The notes: a model not told the origin generated them from the sequence alone. A stretch of 64,000 nucleotides of DNA from Rhizobium phaseoli (GCF_010668805.1 NZ_WUFT01000003.1:310001-374000); one strand, 5' to 3'. Numbered from the stretch's first letter, positions 1 to 9,983 are shown. Translations and numbers: made by a program.

Positions 1-3000
1 GCGCACGAAAATATGCGAGGGCGCGTCGATTTCGAGATCGAGGGTGATCGTCGAGGATTTTTCGCCGGGTTTCCGTTCGCCGTCGTCGCGCAGTTGCGCA
101 AGTACTGCCCGCGGCGCATTCTTATGGCGGATGTCGATCTGACTGAGCGAGGTCGGCAATTTTTCCGGGACGGTGATCGAGGTCTTGTCCAGGCGAAGCT
201 TGCCGCTCAAAGTCGCATTCATAATCGGCCCGCGCAGGGCGATCGTGCCGTTGACTGTCGAGACGACAAGCGTTCCATCGACATAGACCGCCTTGTCGAG
301 TTTGATCGAAATGTCGGCGGGAAAGCCACCGGCCGGCTGGATGCCGATGGTGCCGCTTGCCGAAATCGTGCCGCCGCCGCCAAGATTGCCGCTGAGGCGC
401 GATATCACGGCTTGGCTGCCATTGAAGGTCACGGTTGCGGTCAGATTGTTGACGGCGAGATTGCGCCGCACGTCGACAAGCTTCGCGCCTGATGTCGAGA
501 CAGTGCCGTTGATGACGGGGGCTGCGGCCGTTCCGCCAACCTGCAGGTTGACGGTGGCGACGCCATCGGCGACGAGGCCCTGCTGCGCCAGCGGCGCGCC
601 GAGCACGGCGAAAGGAAGATTGCCGTTGAAGCGCATGTCGATGGCGCGATTGCCTGTGATCACAACACTGCCGCCACCCTTCAGCGACATGCCGGCGTCG
701 CCGGCAAGGCTGGTGTCGACCGTCAGTCTGTTTCCGGCAAGTTTGCCGGATGCGCCGATGGTGAATGGCGAGAGGCCGGCGCCTTTTGTCTGGCTCGTCG
801 CGGCGTTCTTCCAGTCGACCTTGAAATCGACGGAGGGCGCCGATAGCGCGCCTGATGCCTTGACCGTCGCCGAGACCGCGCCCTCGGCTGCAAGGCCTGG
901 AACAAAGCCGTTGGCAATGGCAGCCGGAACATCGGCGGCGTTCGCCGTGACGTCGATCGACCGGATCGTCGTGCCTGCGATGGCGAGATTGCCGGCGGCT
1001 TTCAGCGCAATGCCGCCGCTGCCGTTGAGGGCGGCATCGAAATCGAGTTTGTCACGGGCGTATTTTCCCGTTGCCGTCAGCGCCATACGGGAGAGGCCGG
1101 CAGCCTTGGTGTGGCTGGTCGCGGCATCCTTCCAGTCGAGCTTGAAATCGACGATCGGATTTGCCGGCGTTCCCAACGTGACGGCGCTTGCCGAAAGCGT
1201 GCCTTCGGCGCCGAGACCGGGAACGAAGGCATTGGCGATATTGGCCGGCAGCGCCGGAATGTCGGCGTTGACCGAAAGATCCCGGATTGCCGTTCCGGCG
1301 ATCGTGACGCCGCCTGTCGCCTTGGCCAACACCCCGTCCTTGCCGGCGAGGTTGGCATCGAAGTCGACCCTGTCATTGGCGTATTTTCCGGATGCCGCGG
1401 CACTCAAGCCGGAAAGACCGCTGCTTCTGGTCTGAGCGGTTGCGGCGTTCTTCCAGTCGAGCTTGAAATCGACGGCGGGTTTGGGCAGCGCGCCGGAGGC
1501 GGATGCCGTTCCCGACACCGTTCCTTCAGCGGCGAGACCGGGGACGAAGTCGTTGGCAAGGGCTGCCGGCAGATTGGCAAGATCGGCCTTGACGTCGAGG
1601 TTGCGGATCGACGTGCCCGCCATGGCGACATTGCCGGTGGCTTTCAGCGAGAGGCCGTCCTTGCCGCCGAGGTCGGCATCGAAATCGAGCTTGTCGTCGG
1701 CAAAGTGTCCCGATGCGGTCAGCGCCAGGCCGGAGAGATGAGCGCTCTTCGTCTGCCTCGTTGCGGCATCGGTCCAGTCGAGCTTGAAATCGGCATTCGG
1801 TGCCGCAGGGCTGCCGGCGGCGGATATCGTGCCTGATATCGTGCCGTCCGCCGCGAGATCCGGAACGAAGGCGTTGGCGAGAGCGGCCGGAACCTTGGCG
1901 ATCGCGGCGTCGAGCTTGATGCTGTCGATCGCCGTGCCGGCAAGCGCGACATTGCCCGCGGCCTTCAGCGACAGGCCATTATTGCCGCTTGCTGCCATAT
2001 CGAAATCCAGCTTGTTTTCGGCGAATTTTCCCGATGCAGTCACGTCGAGGCCGGCGAGGCCAGCGTGTTTCGTGTGGCGCGTTGCGGCATTTTTCCAATT
2101 GAGGTCGAAATCGGCGGCCGGAGCGGAAAGGGATCCGCTGGCCGAGACCGTTCCGGTAATGGCGCCTTCCGCCGCAAGATCGGCGACGAAGCCGTTGGCG
2201 ATGCCGGCCGGGACGTTGGCCAGGGCGGCGTCGACTTTGACCTCACCGATCGTGGTGCCTGTGACAGCGACATTGCCGTTTGCCTTGATCGACAGGCGGT
2301 CGGCGCCGTTTGCTGCCGCGTTGAAATCCAGCTTGTTTTCGGCGAATTTTCCGGATGCGGTGACGCCAAGGGCCGCAATGCCGGCATGCTTGGTGTGGCT
2401 CGTGGCAGCACCTTTCCAATCAAGGTCGAAATTGACGGTCGGGGCTGCAAGCGAACCTGCGGCCGAGAGCTTTCCGGAGATCATGCCTTCGGCGGCGAGA
2501 TCGGCGACGAAGCCATTGGCGATAGCTGCCGGAACATTGGCCAGCGCGGCATCGAGCTTGACGTTGCCGATCGTCGTGCTTGTCACGGCAAGATTGCCGG
2601 TTGCGTTTACCGACAGCTTGTCGGCGCCTGATATCGCTGCGTCGAAGTCGAGTTTGCTGTCGGCGAATTTTCCTGAAGTCTTTACCGCGAGATCGGCAAA
2701 ACCGGCGCGTTTCGTCTGGCTCGTCGCAGCGCCTTTCCAATCGAGATCGAAATTGGCGGTTGGCGCATCGAGAGAGCCAGAGGCCGAGACCTTTCCGGTA
2801 ATCGCGCCTTCGGCGGCCAGATCGGGAACAAAACCATTGGCGATGCGGGCGGGCAGATTGAGAATATCGGCGTCGACGTTCAGGACCGGTGCCTTAGGAT
2901 CGGCGAGTGCGACATTGCCGGCGGCCGTGAGGGACAGGCCGTCACCGCCGCCGACCGTCGTGTCGAAATCAAGCTTGTTATCGGCGAATTTGCCGCCGGC

Positions 3001-5775
3001 GGTGATGCCGAGCGGCGCCAGCCCGGCTCCCTTGGTCTGGCCGGTCGTCGCATCCTTCCAGTCGAGCTTGAAGTCGGCGACGGGTGCGGCCGGCGTTCCG
3101 GTCACGGCAATCGTTCCGGAGATCGTGCCGCCGGCCGAAAGGTTCGGCACGAAACCGTTGGCGAGAGCCGCCGGCAGGTCGCGAATGTCGGCATCAAGCT
3201 TCAGCGTCTCGCCGGCCGAACCGGTAACGCTCACCGAGCCGGTGCCTGTTTTCAGCGTCAGCCCGGTCAGGCTGGCGGTGCCGCCGACAATTGCGACCTG
3301 CGTCGGTGCCGCAAGTTCGACCGGGATATTGCGGGGGCTTGCCGAAAAGCGGTCAAGGTTAAGGTTGATCGCCCCATCCGCCATCTCGATATTGCCGGCG
3401 GCCAGCACCGGGTTGCCGTCATAGGCGGCATTGAGATCGAAATCGGTCTGGTTCTCCTGCCTGGTGAAACCGAGCGCAAGGCCGGCGAGCTTGTTTGCTC
3501 CGGCATTCAGTTCCTCGGCCTTGACCGTGCCGTTTGCCGCAAAAGTGGAGAGATCGCTGACCGTGACATCGATATCCGGCTTGACGATCGCAAGCGTATC
3601 ACGGCGGATCGATGCGCCTGATGCACGCAGCTTGAGCGCGATCTTGCCATTGTCGCTGGCGACGCCAAGCGATCCCTTGAGATCACCTTCGGCCTTCTGC
3701 CCGCCGAGGGCCGCGAGCAGGCCGATATTGGGGAAGTCGAAGGTCAGCGCGCCTGTCGGCTCCAGGGCGGGGGAGAATTCCAGATTGCCGGACAGCCGGT
3801 TGCCGCCGATATCGGCGGTCAGCGCCGGAATACGCATCCGGCCGTTCTCAGAGCTGATATCGGCGTTGAGGTTGATCGGCTGGCCGTCGATCGTGCCGGT
3901 GGCGGCGATCCTGCCCTGCGGCGCCTTGGGATCGGCGAGACCCGACAGGTCGATATTGAGATTGCCGAGCGCGCGGTCGGCCATTTCAAGGTTGGCGGCC
4001 TTGAGATTGGCAGTCACGGAGATTGTGGGGAGCTCACCGCCAACTCTCAACGCATAAGCCGCGCCGCCGATGGCGCCGGGGATCAGTTTGCCAACGTCGG
4101 GCAGCCGGCCGGAGAGATCGGCGTTCAGCATCGAGCCGTCGAGCACGACGTTGCCGGCGGCCTCGAGCGTGCCGGATTTGAGCACGAGGTTGGACAGCGC
4201 GAATTTCGACGGGATGGTGCCGACCACCTGGCTTTCGAGTGAGATCGGTCCGTCGAACCTGGCCGTCACCGCAGCCGGCAGGGCTGCCGGAGCGATGGTG
4301 AGCTTGGTGTTGCCGGTCAGCGCTTGGTCGGTCAGCCGATAGGAGCCGTTGAGGCTGCCGTTGATATTGGCGCTTTCGACAGTGGTGCCGTTGAAGCCGA
4401 TGCTGCCTGGCGTTATCTGCAGAGGCGAGGCGATCGTGACCGGGCCCTGGACGGCGCGATTGAGGTTCGGCTCTGCAAAACTCGCGTCGCCGGCAACGAG
4501 GCGCAGCTGGACGCTGCCGGAACGGGCGGCGAGATTGAAGGCGTCGCTCTTTGCCGTCAGCTTGACGTTGCCGATATTGGCCTGGGGCAAGGTTGCGGTA
4601 TCGAGCGAGCCGCTGACATTCAACCGGGCCGCCTGCGCATCGCCGGTCAGGGCCAGGTTGAGGCCTGATATCAGGAAACGTGCTTCGCCTTCGGCGAGCG
4701 GCCAACGGAAATCGACAGGCCCAGAGGTGCCGAGCAGATTGGCGTTCAGGCTATTGTTGCCGGCCGGATCAAGCGTGCCGGAGGCGGCGATGACAACGCT
4801 GCCGGTGGCGATATTGCCGGTCTGAATATCGAACTTGCCGTGGTTATCGAAGGTGGTGGCAAGATCGATATTGGTCTGGCCTGAAAAAAGCGGACGGAAA
4901 GCCGAGGGAAGCAGCGAGCTCAGGTCGCCGCCGCCCTTGAGGTCGAGGTGGTGCAGCCCGTCTGCTGTGATCTGATGCCGGCCTTCGATTGCGGCGCGCT
5001 GCTGTCCGTCGAGGGCCGCCTGCAATTTGCCTTTCCAGTCGGATATCGGTCCCTGGCCGTCGAGATCGATGTTGACGGCAGGATCATCCGGCAGGCCGAG
5101 AAAGCCGGCCAGCAGCCCGCCCTTCGGTTCGGACAGCTGTGCCTTCAGTCGCAGCCGGTTTTCGGCCGGCGCATAGGCAATGTCGGCGGCAAGCCGCGCA
5201 TCCGGGACGGCATGACGGCTGACATTGACGACCGCCTCGCCGCCATCGCCGTTCGCCGAAAGACTGCCTTCGGCGGCAAGCGCAAAAGCGCGCCCGGCAA
5301 AGGGTTCGGCCAGTTTGATGTCGGGCAGCGCGACGCGGTCGATGTCGACCTTGATCGGAAGACTGAACCCGCCGGCATTTTCCGCTCCGGGCCGCGAGGG
5401 CAGGGTGCGTATCGGCTTGCGCAGCACGTCGATCGTTTCGATCTCGAATCGTTTGGCGTGGAAGGTTCCAGTCAGCAGCGCCAGCGGGTTCCAGTCGATC
5501 GCGATGCCGTGAATTTCCGCAAACACGCCCCTAGTGTCGGAAATCGAGATCTCGGCGGCGCGAAGCCCGCCGGTCAAAAGGCCTTGCGGTTCACGCACGG
5601 TAATCGTCATGTCGCGGTTGGAAAGCGTTGAGGCTATCTTTTCGGTGACGATGCGGGCGCCAAAGGCGGTGAAGCCGAAGATCGCAAGGGCCAGGACGGC
5701 AAGAATCAAGGTGACGCCCACGCCATAGGCGGTGAGCCGTAAGATCCAGTTGACGATTTTTGCCAGCGTTTGCAT
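1..5775 (-). CDS. tamB: Translocation and assembly module protein TamB (3' end beyond the window)
   Basis: Inner-membrane-anchored, periplasm-spanning protein that works with the Omp85 protein TamA in outer-membrane biogenesis. The frame is open without a stop from the ATG at 5775 to the window edge, giving 1925 codons. Residues about 1-35 hold an N-terminal membrane anchor. The rest is low-complexity, beta-rich sequence of the AsmA/TamB type, full of short Gly/Ala/Asp/Leu strands. Residues about 839-1712 are eight tandem units of exactly 107 codons, each carrying a motif like DFDLDWKxAATxxTK. The last visible residues (DLEIDAPSHIFVR) look like the entry to the conserved C-terminal DUF490 domain, so that domain lies outside. 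It starts 54 bp downstream of tamA, which fits an operon. Long plus-strand ORFs here are shadows of this gene. Confidence 0.93.
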   Translation of the reverse strand, partial: MQTLAKIVNWILRLTAYGVGVTLILAVLALAIFGFTAFGARIVTEKIASTLSNRDMTITVREPQGLLTGGLRAAEISISDTRGVFAEIHGIAIDWNPLALLTGTFHAKRFEIETIDVLRKPIRTLPSRPGAENAGGFSLPIKVDIDRVALPDIKLAEPFAGRAFALAAEGSLSANGDGGEAVVNVSRHAVPDARLAADIAYAPAENRLRLKAQLSEPKGGLLAGFLGLPDDPAVNIDLDGQGPISDWKGKLQAALDGQQRAAIEGRHQITADGLHHLDLKGGGDLSSLLPSAFRPLFSGQTNIDLATTFDNHGKFDIQTGNIATGSVVIAASGTLDPAGNNSLNANLLGTSGPVDFRWPLAEGEARFLISGLNLALTGDAQAARLNVSGSLDTATLPQANIGNVKLTAKSDAFNLAARSGSVQLRLVAGDASFAEPNLNRAVQGPVTIASPLQITPGSIGFNGTTVESANINGSLNGSYRLTDQALTGNTKLTIAPAALPAAVTARFDGPISLESQVVGTIPSKFALSNLVLKSGTLEAAGNVVLDGSMLNADLSGRLPDVGKLIPGAIGGAAYALRVGGELPTISVTANLKAANLEMADRALGNLNIDLSGLADPKAPQGRIAATGTIDGQPINLNADISSENGRMRIPALTADIGGNRLSGNLEFSPALEPTGALTFDFPNIGLLAALGGQKAEGDLKGSLGVASDNGKIALKLRASGASIRRDTLAIVKPDIDVTVSDLSTFAANGTVKAEELNAGANKLAGLALGFTRQENQTDFDLNAAYDGNPVLAAGNIEMADGAINLNLDRFSASPRNIPVELAAPTQVAIVGGTASLTGLTLKTGTGSVSVTGSAGETLKLDADIRDLPAALANGFVPNLSAGGTISGTIAVTGTPAAPVADFKLDWKDATTGQTKGAGLAPLGITAGGKFADNKLDFDTTVGGGDGLSLTAAGNVALADPKAPVLNVDADILNLPARIANGFVPDLAAEGAITGKVSASGSLDAPTANFDLDWKGAATSQTKRAGFADLAVKTSGKFADSKLDFDAAISGADKLSVNATGNLAVTSTTIGNVKLDAALANVPAAIANGFVADLAAEGMISGKLSAAGSLAAPTVNFDLDWKGAATSHTKHAGIAALGVTASGKFAENKLDFNAAANGADRLSIKANGNVAVTGTTIGEVKVDAALANVPAGIANGFVADLAAEGAITGTVSASGSLSAPAADFDLNWKNAATRHTKHAGLAGLDVTASGKFAENKLDFDMAASGNNGLSLKAAGNVALAGTAIDSIKLDAAIAKVPAALANAFVPDLAADGTISGTISAAGSPAAPNADFKLDWTDAATRQTKSAHLSGLALTASGHFADDKLDFDADLGGKDGLSLKATGNVAMAGTSIRNLDVKADLANLPAALANDFVPGLAAEGTVSGTASASGALPKPAVDFKLDWKNAATAQTRSSGLSGLSAAASGKYANDRVDFDANLAGKDGVLAKATGGVTIAGTAIRDLSVNADIPALPANIANAFVPGLGAEGTLSASAVTLGTPANPIVDFKLDWKDAATSHTKAAGLSRMALTATGKYARDKLDFDAALNGSGGIALKAAGNLAIAGTTIRSIDVTANAADVPAAIANGFVPGLAAEGAVSATVKASGALSAPSVDFKVDWKNAATSQTKGAGLSPFTIGASGKLAGNRLTVDTSLAGDAGMSLKGGGSVVITGNRAIDMRFNGNLPFAVLGAPLAQQGLVADGVATVNLQVGGTAAAPVINGTVSTSGAKLVDVRRNLAVNNLTATVTFNGSQAVISRLSGNLGGGGTISASGTIGIQPAGGFPADISIKLDKAVYVDGTLVVSTVNGTIALRGPIMNATLSGKLRLDKTSITVPEKLPTSLSQIDIRHKNAPRAVLAQLRDDGERKPGEKSSTITLDLEIDAPSHIFVR
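640..3260 (-). repeat. Eight in-frame 321-bp tandem units within tamB
   Basis: The same coding block recurs with a constant 321-bp period. The plus-strand triplet cca that begins each copy of the block complementary to DWK falls at 811, 1132, 1453, 1774, 2095, 2416, 2737 and 3058. All intervals are identical, so no copy has gained or lost a codon. Landmarks in each unit include A-SGK-A--KLDFD, an Ile-Ala-Gly-Thr stretch and a P-A-IANGFV-LAAEG stretch. The first and last copies fade into non-repeated sequence. Confidence 0.92.
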
Positions 5776-5829
5776 CGGCGCGGACACTACCCCGTTTTCA
5801 TAATGGCTCACAAATCGGAATCGGCAATT

Positions 5830-7758
5830 CTAGAAGGACTGGCCGATGCCGGCGTAGATTCCATAATCTGTGCCATCTTCGTACTTGTTCAGCGGCATGG
5901 CAAAATCAAGCCGCAGCGGGCCGAAAGGCGTCGCATATCGTATGCCGGCGCCGGCGCCGGCGCGGATATCGGAAAAACCGGGAAAGGTGCTGTCCGATAC
6001 CGTGCCGACATCGATGAAGGGCACGATGCCGATCGTATCGGTGATCTTGATGCGGGCCTCCAGCGAACCTGTGACATAGGAGCGGCCGCCGGTGGGGTCG
6101 CCATTATCGTTATAGGGCGAGATTTCCTGAAAGCTGTATCCGCGCACCGAGCCGCCGCCGCCGGCAAAGAAGCGCTGCGTGGCGGGAATGTTCTCGATGC
6201 CGCCGCCGCCGATCAGCACGCCGGCGGCGACCTTGCCGGCCAGCACCACGCCGTCCTCGGCGCCGAACGGCAGATAGCCGGAGATCGAGCCCTGGAATGC
6301 CGCATAGGGCGTGGCGTTGAAGATCTCGTAGCCGGGTTTGGCCGAAAATGTTGCGCGATAACCTTCGGTCGGGTTGAACTTGTCGTCGCGTGCGTCGCGG
6401 TCATATTGCAGCGGCAGGGTGAAGGTCAGATAGTCGTTGGTGCCGAAGGCGTCGTCGTCGCGTTCCCAGCTGAGCTCGCCGCTCCCCGAGATCGTGTCCC
6501 GGTCGGTGAGCTCGTAGGACAGGCCGAGCGAGGCGGTTACGAGCGTTGCATTATAGGCATCCGGATTTTCTGTCTTGGCAACGATGCCGGCCTTCAGCGT
6601 GGCGGCCGGGAAGAAGGCGCCGGGCTTGGTAAACAAAATACCGGCGGAATAGTCGAGGTTGCCGACATCGGTGGTTTCGCCAAGCCGCGAGACCGATCCC
6701 TCGATCCGCAGCGTTTCGGCTTCGCCGAACAGGTTGCGATGGCCCCAATAGCCCTGGATGCCGAAGCCGTCGGTGGTGGAATATTGCGCGCCGACGCCGA
6801 AATAGCGCTGCTTGCCTTCGGAAACCTCGATCGTCATCGGCAGCGTGCCGTCCGGCGCCAGCGCATCGCCTTCGTGGATGGTGACGCTTGAAAAGACGCC
6901 GAGGGCGCGAAGCCGCTCGCCGGCTTTTTTCAGCGTTTCCGGGGAATAGGCTTCGCCCTTGTCGAGCCGGGAATAACGCTGGATGAAACCTGGCTTGACG
7001 GTCTTTTCGCCGGTGACGCCGACATCGCCGATCGGAGCGACCGGGCCACCTTCGGCCGCAAGAACGATGTCGACGGTGTCGCTCCTGTGGTCGGCGACGA
7101 CCTTGCGTTCGGTCAGCTTGGCAAACGGCCGGCCCTCGCTCTTCAACTGCTCGATGATCTTGTCGCCGGCCTTGATGATGGCAAGCGAGCCGGCTTGAGC
7201 GCCCGGGGCAAGATCGTAATCGGCGGGGTTGTGGCTTGCGGCATCGCCGCCGAACTGGACCTCCCTGACCTTGAAGATCGGGCCCGGCGCAATGTCGACG
7301 GTGACCGGGACGGGCGCCGATCGGTCGAATGTCGGATTGGGCGGCAGGTCGTCGATATTCTTGCCGTCGATGGTGATGGTCACCACGCCGCCATAGCGGG
7401 CCTTTTCATACAGGGTGGCGATCAGCCGCTCACGGTCGTCGCGGGCCTTGACGACGACGCCGAGATCGCCGGAAACCGGCTGCTTCTGGTCACCGACAAG
7501 ACGGGAGCTATTCTCAAGCGCTTCTTTCAGGTCGGGATCGGCGGTGTCGGCCTTGAGGTCGACATGATAGCGCACCGGATCGGGCACCTGTTGACCTTCG
7601 TCCTCGTCCTTGCCGAAGATGGTCATGCCGAAAAGCTTGAAGGCGTAAGCGTCGCCGATCAGGACCGGTGAGAACGCAGCTGCCGCTGCGACCACCATCA
7701 TGGTGCCTGTTCGCCGATACGCAGTACCTGTTTTCGGGCCTGTCCCTCTAATCCGCAT
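5830..7758 (-). CDS. tamA: Omp85-family outer-membrane protein TamA
   Basis: Outer-membrane beta-barrel partner of TamB, helping to insert or export outer-membrane proteins. The 642-residue product has an N-terminal signal region ending near AYAF (about residue 40), POTRA-like segments in the first half (for example around VREVQFGG and IGDVGVTGEKTV), and a C-terminal 16-strand barrel domain. The barrel carries the Omp85 hallmark FFAGGGGSVRGY and the ending RLDFAMPLNK...YGIYAGIGQSF with a terminal aromatic residue. It lies directly upstream of tamB on the same strand. The BamA paralogue usually has five POTRA domains and sits near other genes, so TamA is the better call. Confidence 0.95.
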   Translation of the reverse strand: MRIRGTGPKTGTAYRRTGTMMVVAAAAAFSPVLIGDAYAFKLFGMTIFGKDEDEGQQVPDPVRYHVDLKADTADPDLKEALENSSRLVGDQKQPVSGDLGVVVKARDDRERLIATLYEKARYGGVVTITIDGKNIDDLPPNPTFDRSAPVPVTVDIAPGPIFKVREVQFGGDAASHNPADYDLAPGAQAGSLAIIKAGDKIIEQLKSEGRPFAKLTERKVVADHRSDTVDIVLAAEGGPVAPIGDVGVTGEKTVKPGFIQRYSRLDKGEAYSPETLKKAGERLRALGVFSSVTIHEGDALAPDGTLPMTIEVSEGKQRYFGVGAQYSTTDGFGIQGYWGHRNLFGEAETLRIEGSVSRLGETTDVGNLDYSAGILFTKPGAFFPAATLKAGIVAKTENPDAYNATLVTASLGLSYELTDRDTISGSGELSWERDDDAFGTNDYLTFTLPLQYDRDARDDKFNPTEGYRATFSAKPGYEIFNATPYAAFQGSISGYLPFGAEDGVVLAGKVAAGVLIGGGGIENIPATQRFFAGGGGSVRGYSFQEISPYNDNGDPTGGRSYVTGSLEARIKITDTIGIVPFIDVGTVSDSTFPGFSDIRAGAGAGIRYATPFGPLRLDFAMPLNKYEDGTDYGIYAGIGQSF

Positions 7759-7871
7759 ACGCCGCTTTTGGTTACGTCAATAATGAAGCTTCGTTGCCCA
7801 GCCGTGAACAGCTTAGCGACAAAAACGCGCGGGGTGTACCATTTTAAATTGCCCGCGCGCTAATTTAGTAC

Positions 7872-7900
7872 AAAAAATCCCGGAGGTGTGTCCGGGATTT
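7872..7900 (-). terminator. Intrinsic terminator of the glycine-zipper lipoprotein gene
   Basis: A perfect 9-bp stem (aaatcccgg / ccgggattt) with an 8-base loop lies 29 bp past the stop codon at 7929. On the minus strand it is followed by a run of T residues, as in a Rho-independent terminator. Confidence 0.8.
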
Positions 7901-7928
7901 CCTGAATGTGCCGATTTGCGCGCAGTTC

Positions 7929-8186
7929 TCAGCGCGGGCAAGTGTCGATGTAGCGGCGGCCGTAGCGGTCGCGATAGTAGCACTGGCCGGGCTGTTCGGC
8001 GACGCTGCCGATCAGTGCGCCTGAGACGCCGCCGATAGCGGCGCCGACCGCCGCGCCACGAACATTACCGGTGACGACGCCGCCGATGACGGCGCCCGAT
8101 GCAGCGCCGATGCCGGCGCCCTGCTGGGTCGGCGTGCAGCTTGCGATCGACAGGCCGACCAATGCGAGTATGACAGCTTTCTTCAT
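7929..8186 (-). CDS. Small glycine-zipper lipoprotein
   Basis: An 85-residue envelope protein of unknown exact role. It begins with a lipoprotein signal peptide whose lipobox is SIASC (lipidated Cys17). This is followed by a glycine-zipper membrane-like segment (residues about 23-63, repeats of GAxxG and GGV) and a short polar tail, CYYRDRYGRRYIDTCPR, with two cysteines. The layout is that of the YMGG/17-kDa-antigen-like Gly-zipper lipoproteins common in rhizobia. It has its own terminator and is divergent from hemA. Confidence 0.85.
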   Translation of the reverse strand: MKKAVILALVGLSIASCTPTQQGAGIGAASGAVIGGVVTGNVRGAAVGAAIGGVSGALIGSVAEQPGQCYYRDRYGRRYIDTCPR

Positions 8187-8357
8187 GTTTTTCTCCGAGG
8201 TTGTTGCCCAGCGGGCAAAGGCCGTCCCTATTATTTTTTCTCAGGCTAGACCGAAAACTATGTCGGAAGAAAGGGTTGTCCACTGCCGCGCCGATTTTTT
8301 TGCGGTAGCGGATGTCGTCGTGCTCTAGGCGATTGGCAGATTCCGACCGGTCTGCCT

Positions 8358-8374
8358 GATCAATTTCCTTGATC
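8358..8374. promoter_or_regulatory. Inverted repeat upstream of hemA
   Basis: Perfect dyad gatcaa-tttcc-ttgatc in the 320-bp gap between the divergent lipoprotein gene and hemA. The half-sites face the opposite way to an FNR/FixK box (TTGAT-N4-ATCAA), so it is not that box. It could bind another dimeric regulator. Nothing else recognisable was seen in the gap. Confidence 0.3.
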
Positions 8375-8509
8375 GACACACGCAGATTTTTTATCTGGAA
8401 TCATTCAAAAAACTGGGCCTTTTGCCGCAGTTGATGGTAAAGCAAAGTGTAAGCATTGACGCGCGGACGTCCGGTCGGCAAGAACGGCCGCGCGATACTG
8501 GAGCAGATG

Positions 8510-9724
8510 ATGGATTTCGAAGCGTTTTTCAAAAACGAGCTGGACGGGCTTCATGCCGAGGGCCGCTACCGCGTTTTTGCCGATCTCGAGCGCCACCGCG
8601 GTAATTTCCCGCGCGCAACGCGCCATACCGCTGATGGCGAAAAGGAAGTCACGGTCTGGTGCTCCAACGACTATCTCGGCATGGGCCAGAACCCGAAGGT
8701 GATCGAGGCGATGAAAAACGCCATCGACCACTGTGGCGCGGGTGCGGGAGGCACCCGGAATATTTCTGGCACCACCCATTATCACGTCATGCTCGAGCGT
8801 GAACTTGCCGATCTGCACGCCAAGGAATCGGCACTGATCTTCACATCGGGCTATGTGTCCAACTGGGCAGCGCTCGGCACGCTCGGCGCCAAGATCCCCG
8901 GCTTGATTATCTTCTCCGACGCGCTGAACCATGCTTCGATGATCGAAGGCATCCGTCATGCCAAGTGCGACAAGGTGATCTGGAAGCACAATGACGTCGC
9001 CGATCTCGAAGCCAAGCTTAAGGCCGCCGATCCGAAGGCGCCGAAGCTGATCGCCTTCGAAAGCGTCTATTCGATGGATGGCGATATCGCCCCGATCAAG
9101 GAAATCTGCGACCTCGCCGACAAATACGGCGCGATGACCTATCTCGACGAAGTGCATGCGGTCGGCATGTACGGCCCGCGCGGCGGCGGCATTGCCGAGC
9201 GCGAGGGGTTGATGGACCGGCTGACCGTCATCGAGGGCACGCTCGGCAAGGCTTTCGGGGTGATGGGCGGCTATATCGCCGCGTCTTCAGCACTTTGCGA
9301 TTTCATCCGCTCGTTTGCCTCCGGCTTCATCTTCACCACGGCGCTGCCGCCGGCGCTTGCTGCCGGCGCCGTCGCCTCGATCCAGCACCTGAAGGTCAGC
9401 CAGTTCGAGCGCGCCCGCCATCAGGACCGGGTGCGCAAGCTCAGGATGTTGCTCGATCAGAGCGGCATTCCGCATGTGCCCAATCCGAGCCATATCGTGC
9501 CGGTGCTGGTCGGCGATGCCGCCAAATGCAAGTGGATTTCCGACCTGTTGCTCGACAATTGCGGCGTCTATGTCCAGCCGATCAACTATCCCACCGTGCC
9601 GAAGAAGACCGAGCGGCTGCGCATCACCCCGACGCCGCTGCATTCGGATGCCGATATCGTCCATCTGGTCGAGGCGCTGCATTCTCTCTGGTCGCGCTGC
9701 GCGCTGGCAAGGCACGTCGCCTGA
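8510..9724 (+). CDS. hemA: 5-aminolevulinate synthase
   Basis: Condenses glycine and succinyl-CoA to 5-aminolevulinate, the first step of heme and cobalamin synthesis by the C4 pathway used in alphaproteobacteria. The 404-residue PLP enzyme shows the substrate-contact stretch WCSNDYLGM, the [13 protein letters not shown] loop, [10 protein letters not shown], and the PLP-binding lysine K247 in [14 protein letters not shown]. The start MDFEAFF was chosen from family length and the upstream ggag. An ATG immediately before it and a longer in-frame extension to 8456 exist but are not supported. A strong hairpin follows the gene. Confidence 0.97.
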   Translation: MDFEAFFKNELDGLHAEGRYRVFADLERHRGNFPRATRHTADGEKEVTVWCSNDYLGMGQNPKVIEAMKNAIDHCGAGAGGTRNISGTTHYHVMLERELADLHAKESALIFTSGYVSNWAALGTLGAKIPGLIIFSDALNHASMIEGIRHAKCDKVIWKHNDVADLEAKLKAADPKAPKLIAFESVYSMDGDIAPIKEICDLADKYGAMTYLDEVHAVGMYGPRGGGIAEREGLMDRLTVIEGTLGKAFGVMGGYIAASSALCDFIRSFASGFIFTTALPPALAAGAVASIQHLKVSQFERARHQDRVRKLRMLLDQSGIPHVPNPSHIVPVLVGDAAKCKWISDLLLDNCGVYVQPINYPTVPKKTERLRITPTPLHSDADIVHLVEALHSLWSRCALARHVA

Positions 9725-9749
9725 TTTTTCGATGATCGCTTAGTCATAG

Positions 9750-9776
9750 GTCAGGACCTCCATTGGAGGTCCTGAC
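9750..9776 (+). terminator. Strong hairpin after hemA
   Basis: Perfect 12-bp stem (gtcaggacctcc / ggaggtcctgac) with a 3-base loop, 25 bp after the hemA stop. No clear T-run follows, so efficiency as an intrinsic terminator is uncertain. It would also work from the other side. Confidence 0.65.
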
Positions 9777-9827
9777 TGCGATCGTCCTGTTTCCGCAAGG
9801 GCGCGCCTGCAGCTTCCCTGCGCCTGC

Positions 9828-9965
9828 CTAGAATTTTACCCGCGCTGCTTCGGTCTCAAGACCACGATATATCGCAATCGGTTCAATCGATGCGCTCGGA
9901 TCTTCCTCTGCGTTCGCATTTATCCGCGCACTGCCTTTCTCTGATCCTGATCTCTCAGTTTGCAT
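9828..9965 (-). CDS. Possible 45-residue protein, unknown function
   Basis: Open frame MQTERSGSEKG...EAARVKF, divergent from the LacI-type gene, with an aaagg sequence 7 bases before the ATG. It is hydrophilic and acidic with no signal peptide or known motif. Support is limited to the start signals and the lack of any other use for this gap, so it may be chance. Confidence 0.3.
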   Translation of the reverse strand: MQTERSGSEKGSARINANAEEDPSASIEPIAIYRGLETEAARVKF

Positions 9966-9983
9966 GGAAAAACCTTTTCTCAC

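Noticed and set aside
293..3424. Long plus-strand frames at 293-1435 and 1784-3424
   Set aside because: They are shadows of tamB, whose minus frame has the anchor, repeat structure and operon context. They show no family resemblance.
8358..8374. FNR/FixK anaerobox upstream of hemA
   Set aside because: The half-sites are in reverse order (ATCAA...TTGAT) with a 5-base spacer, so they do not form the known box.
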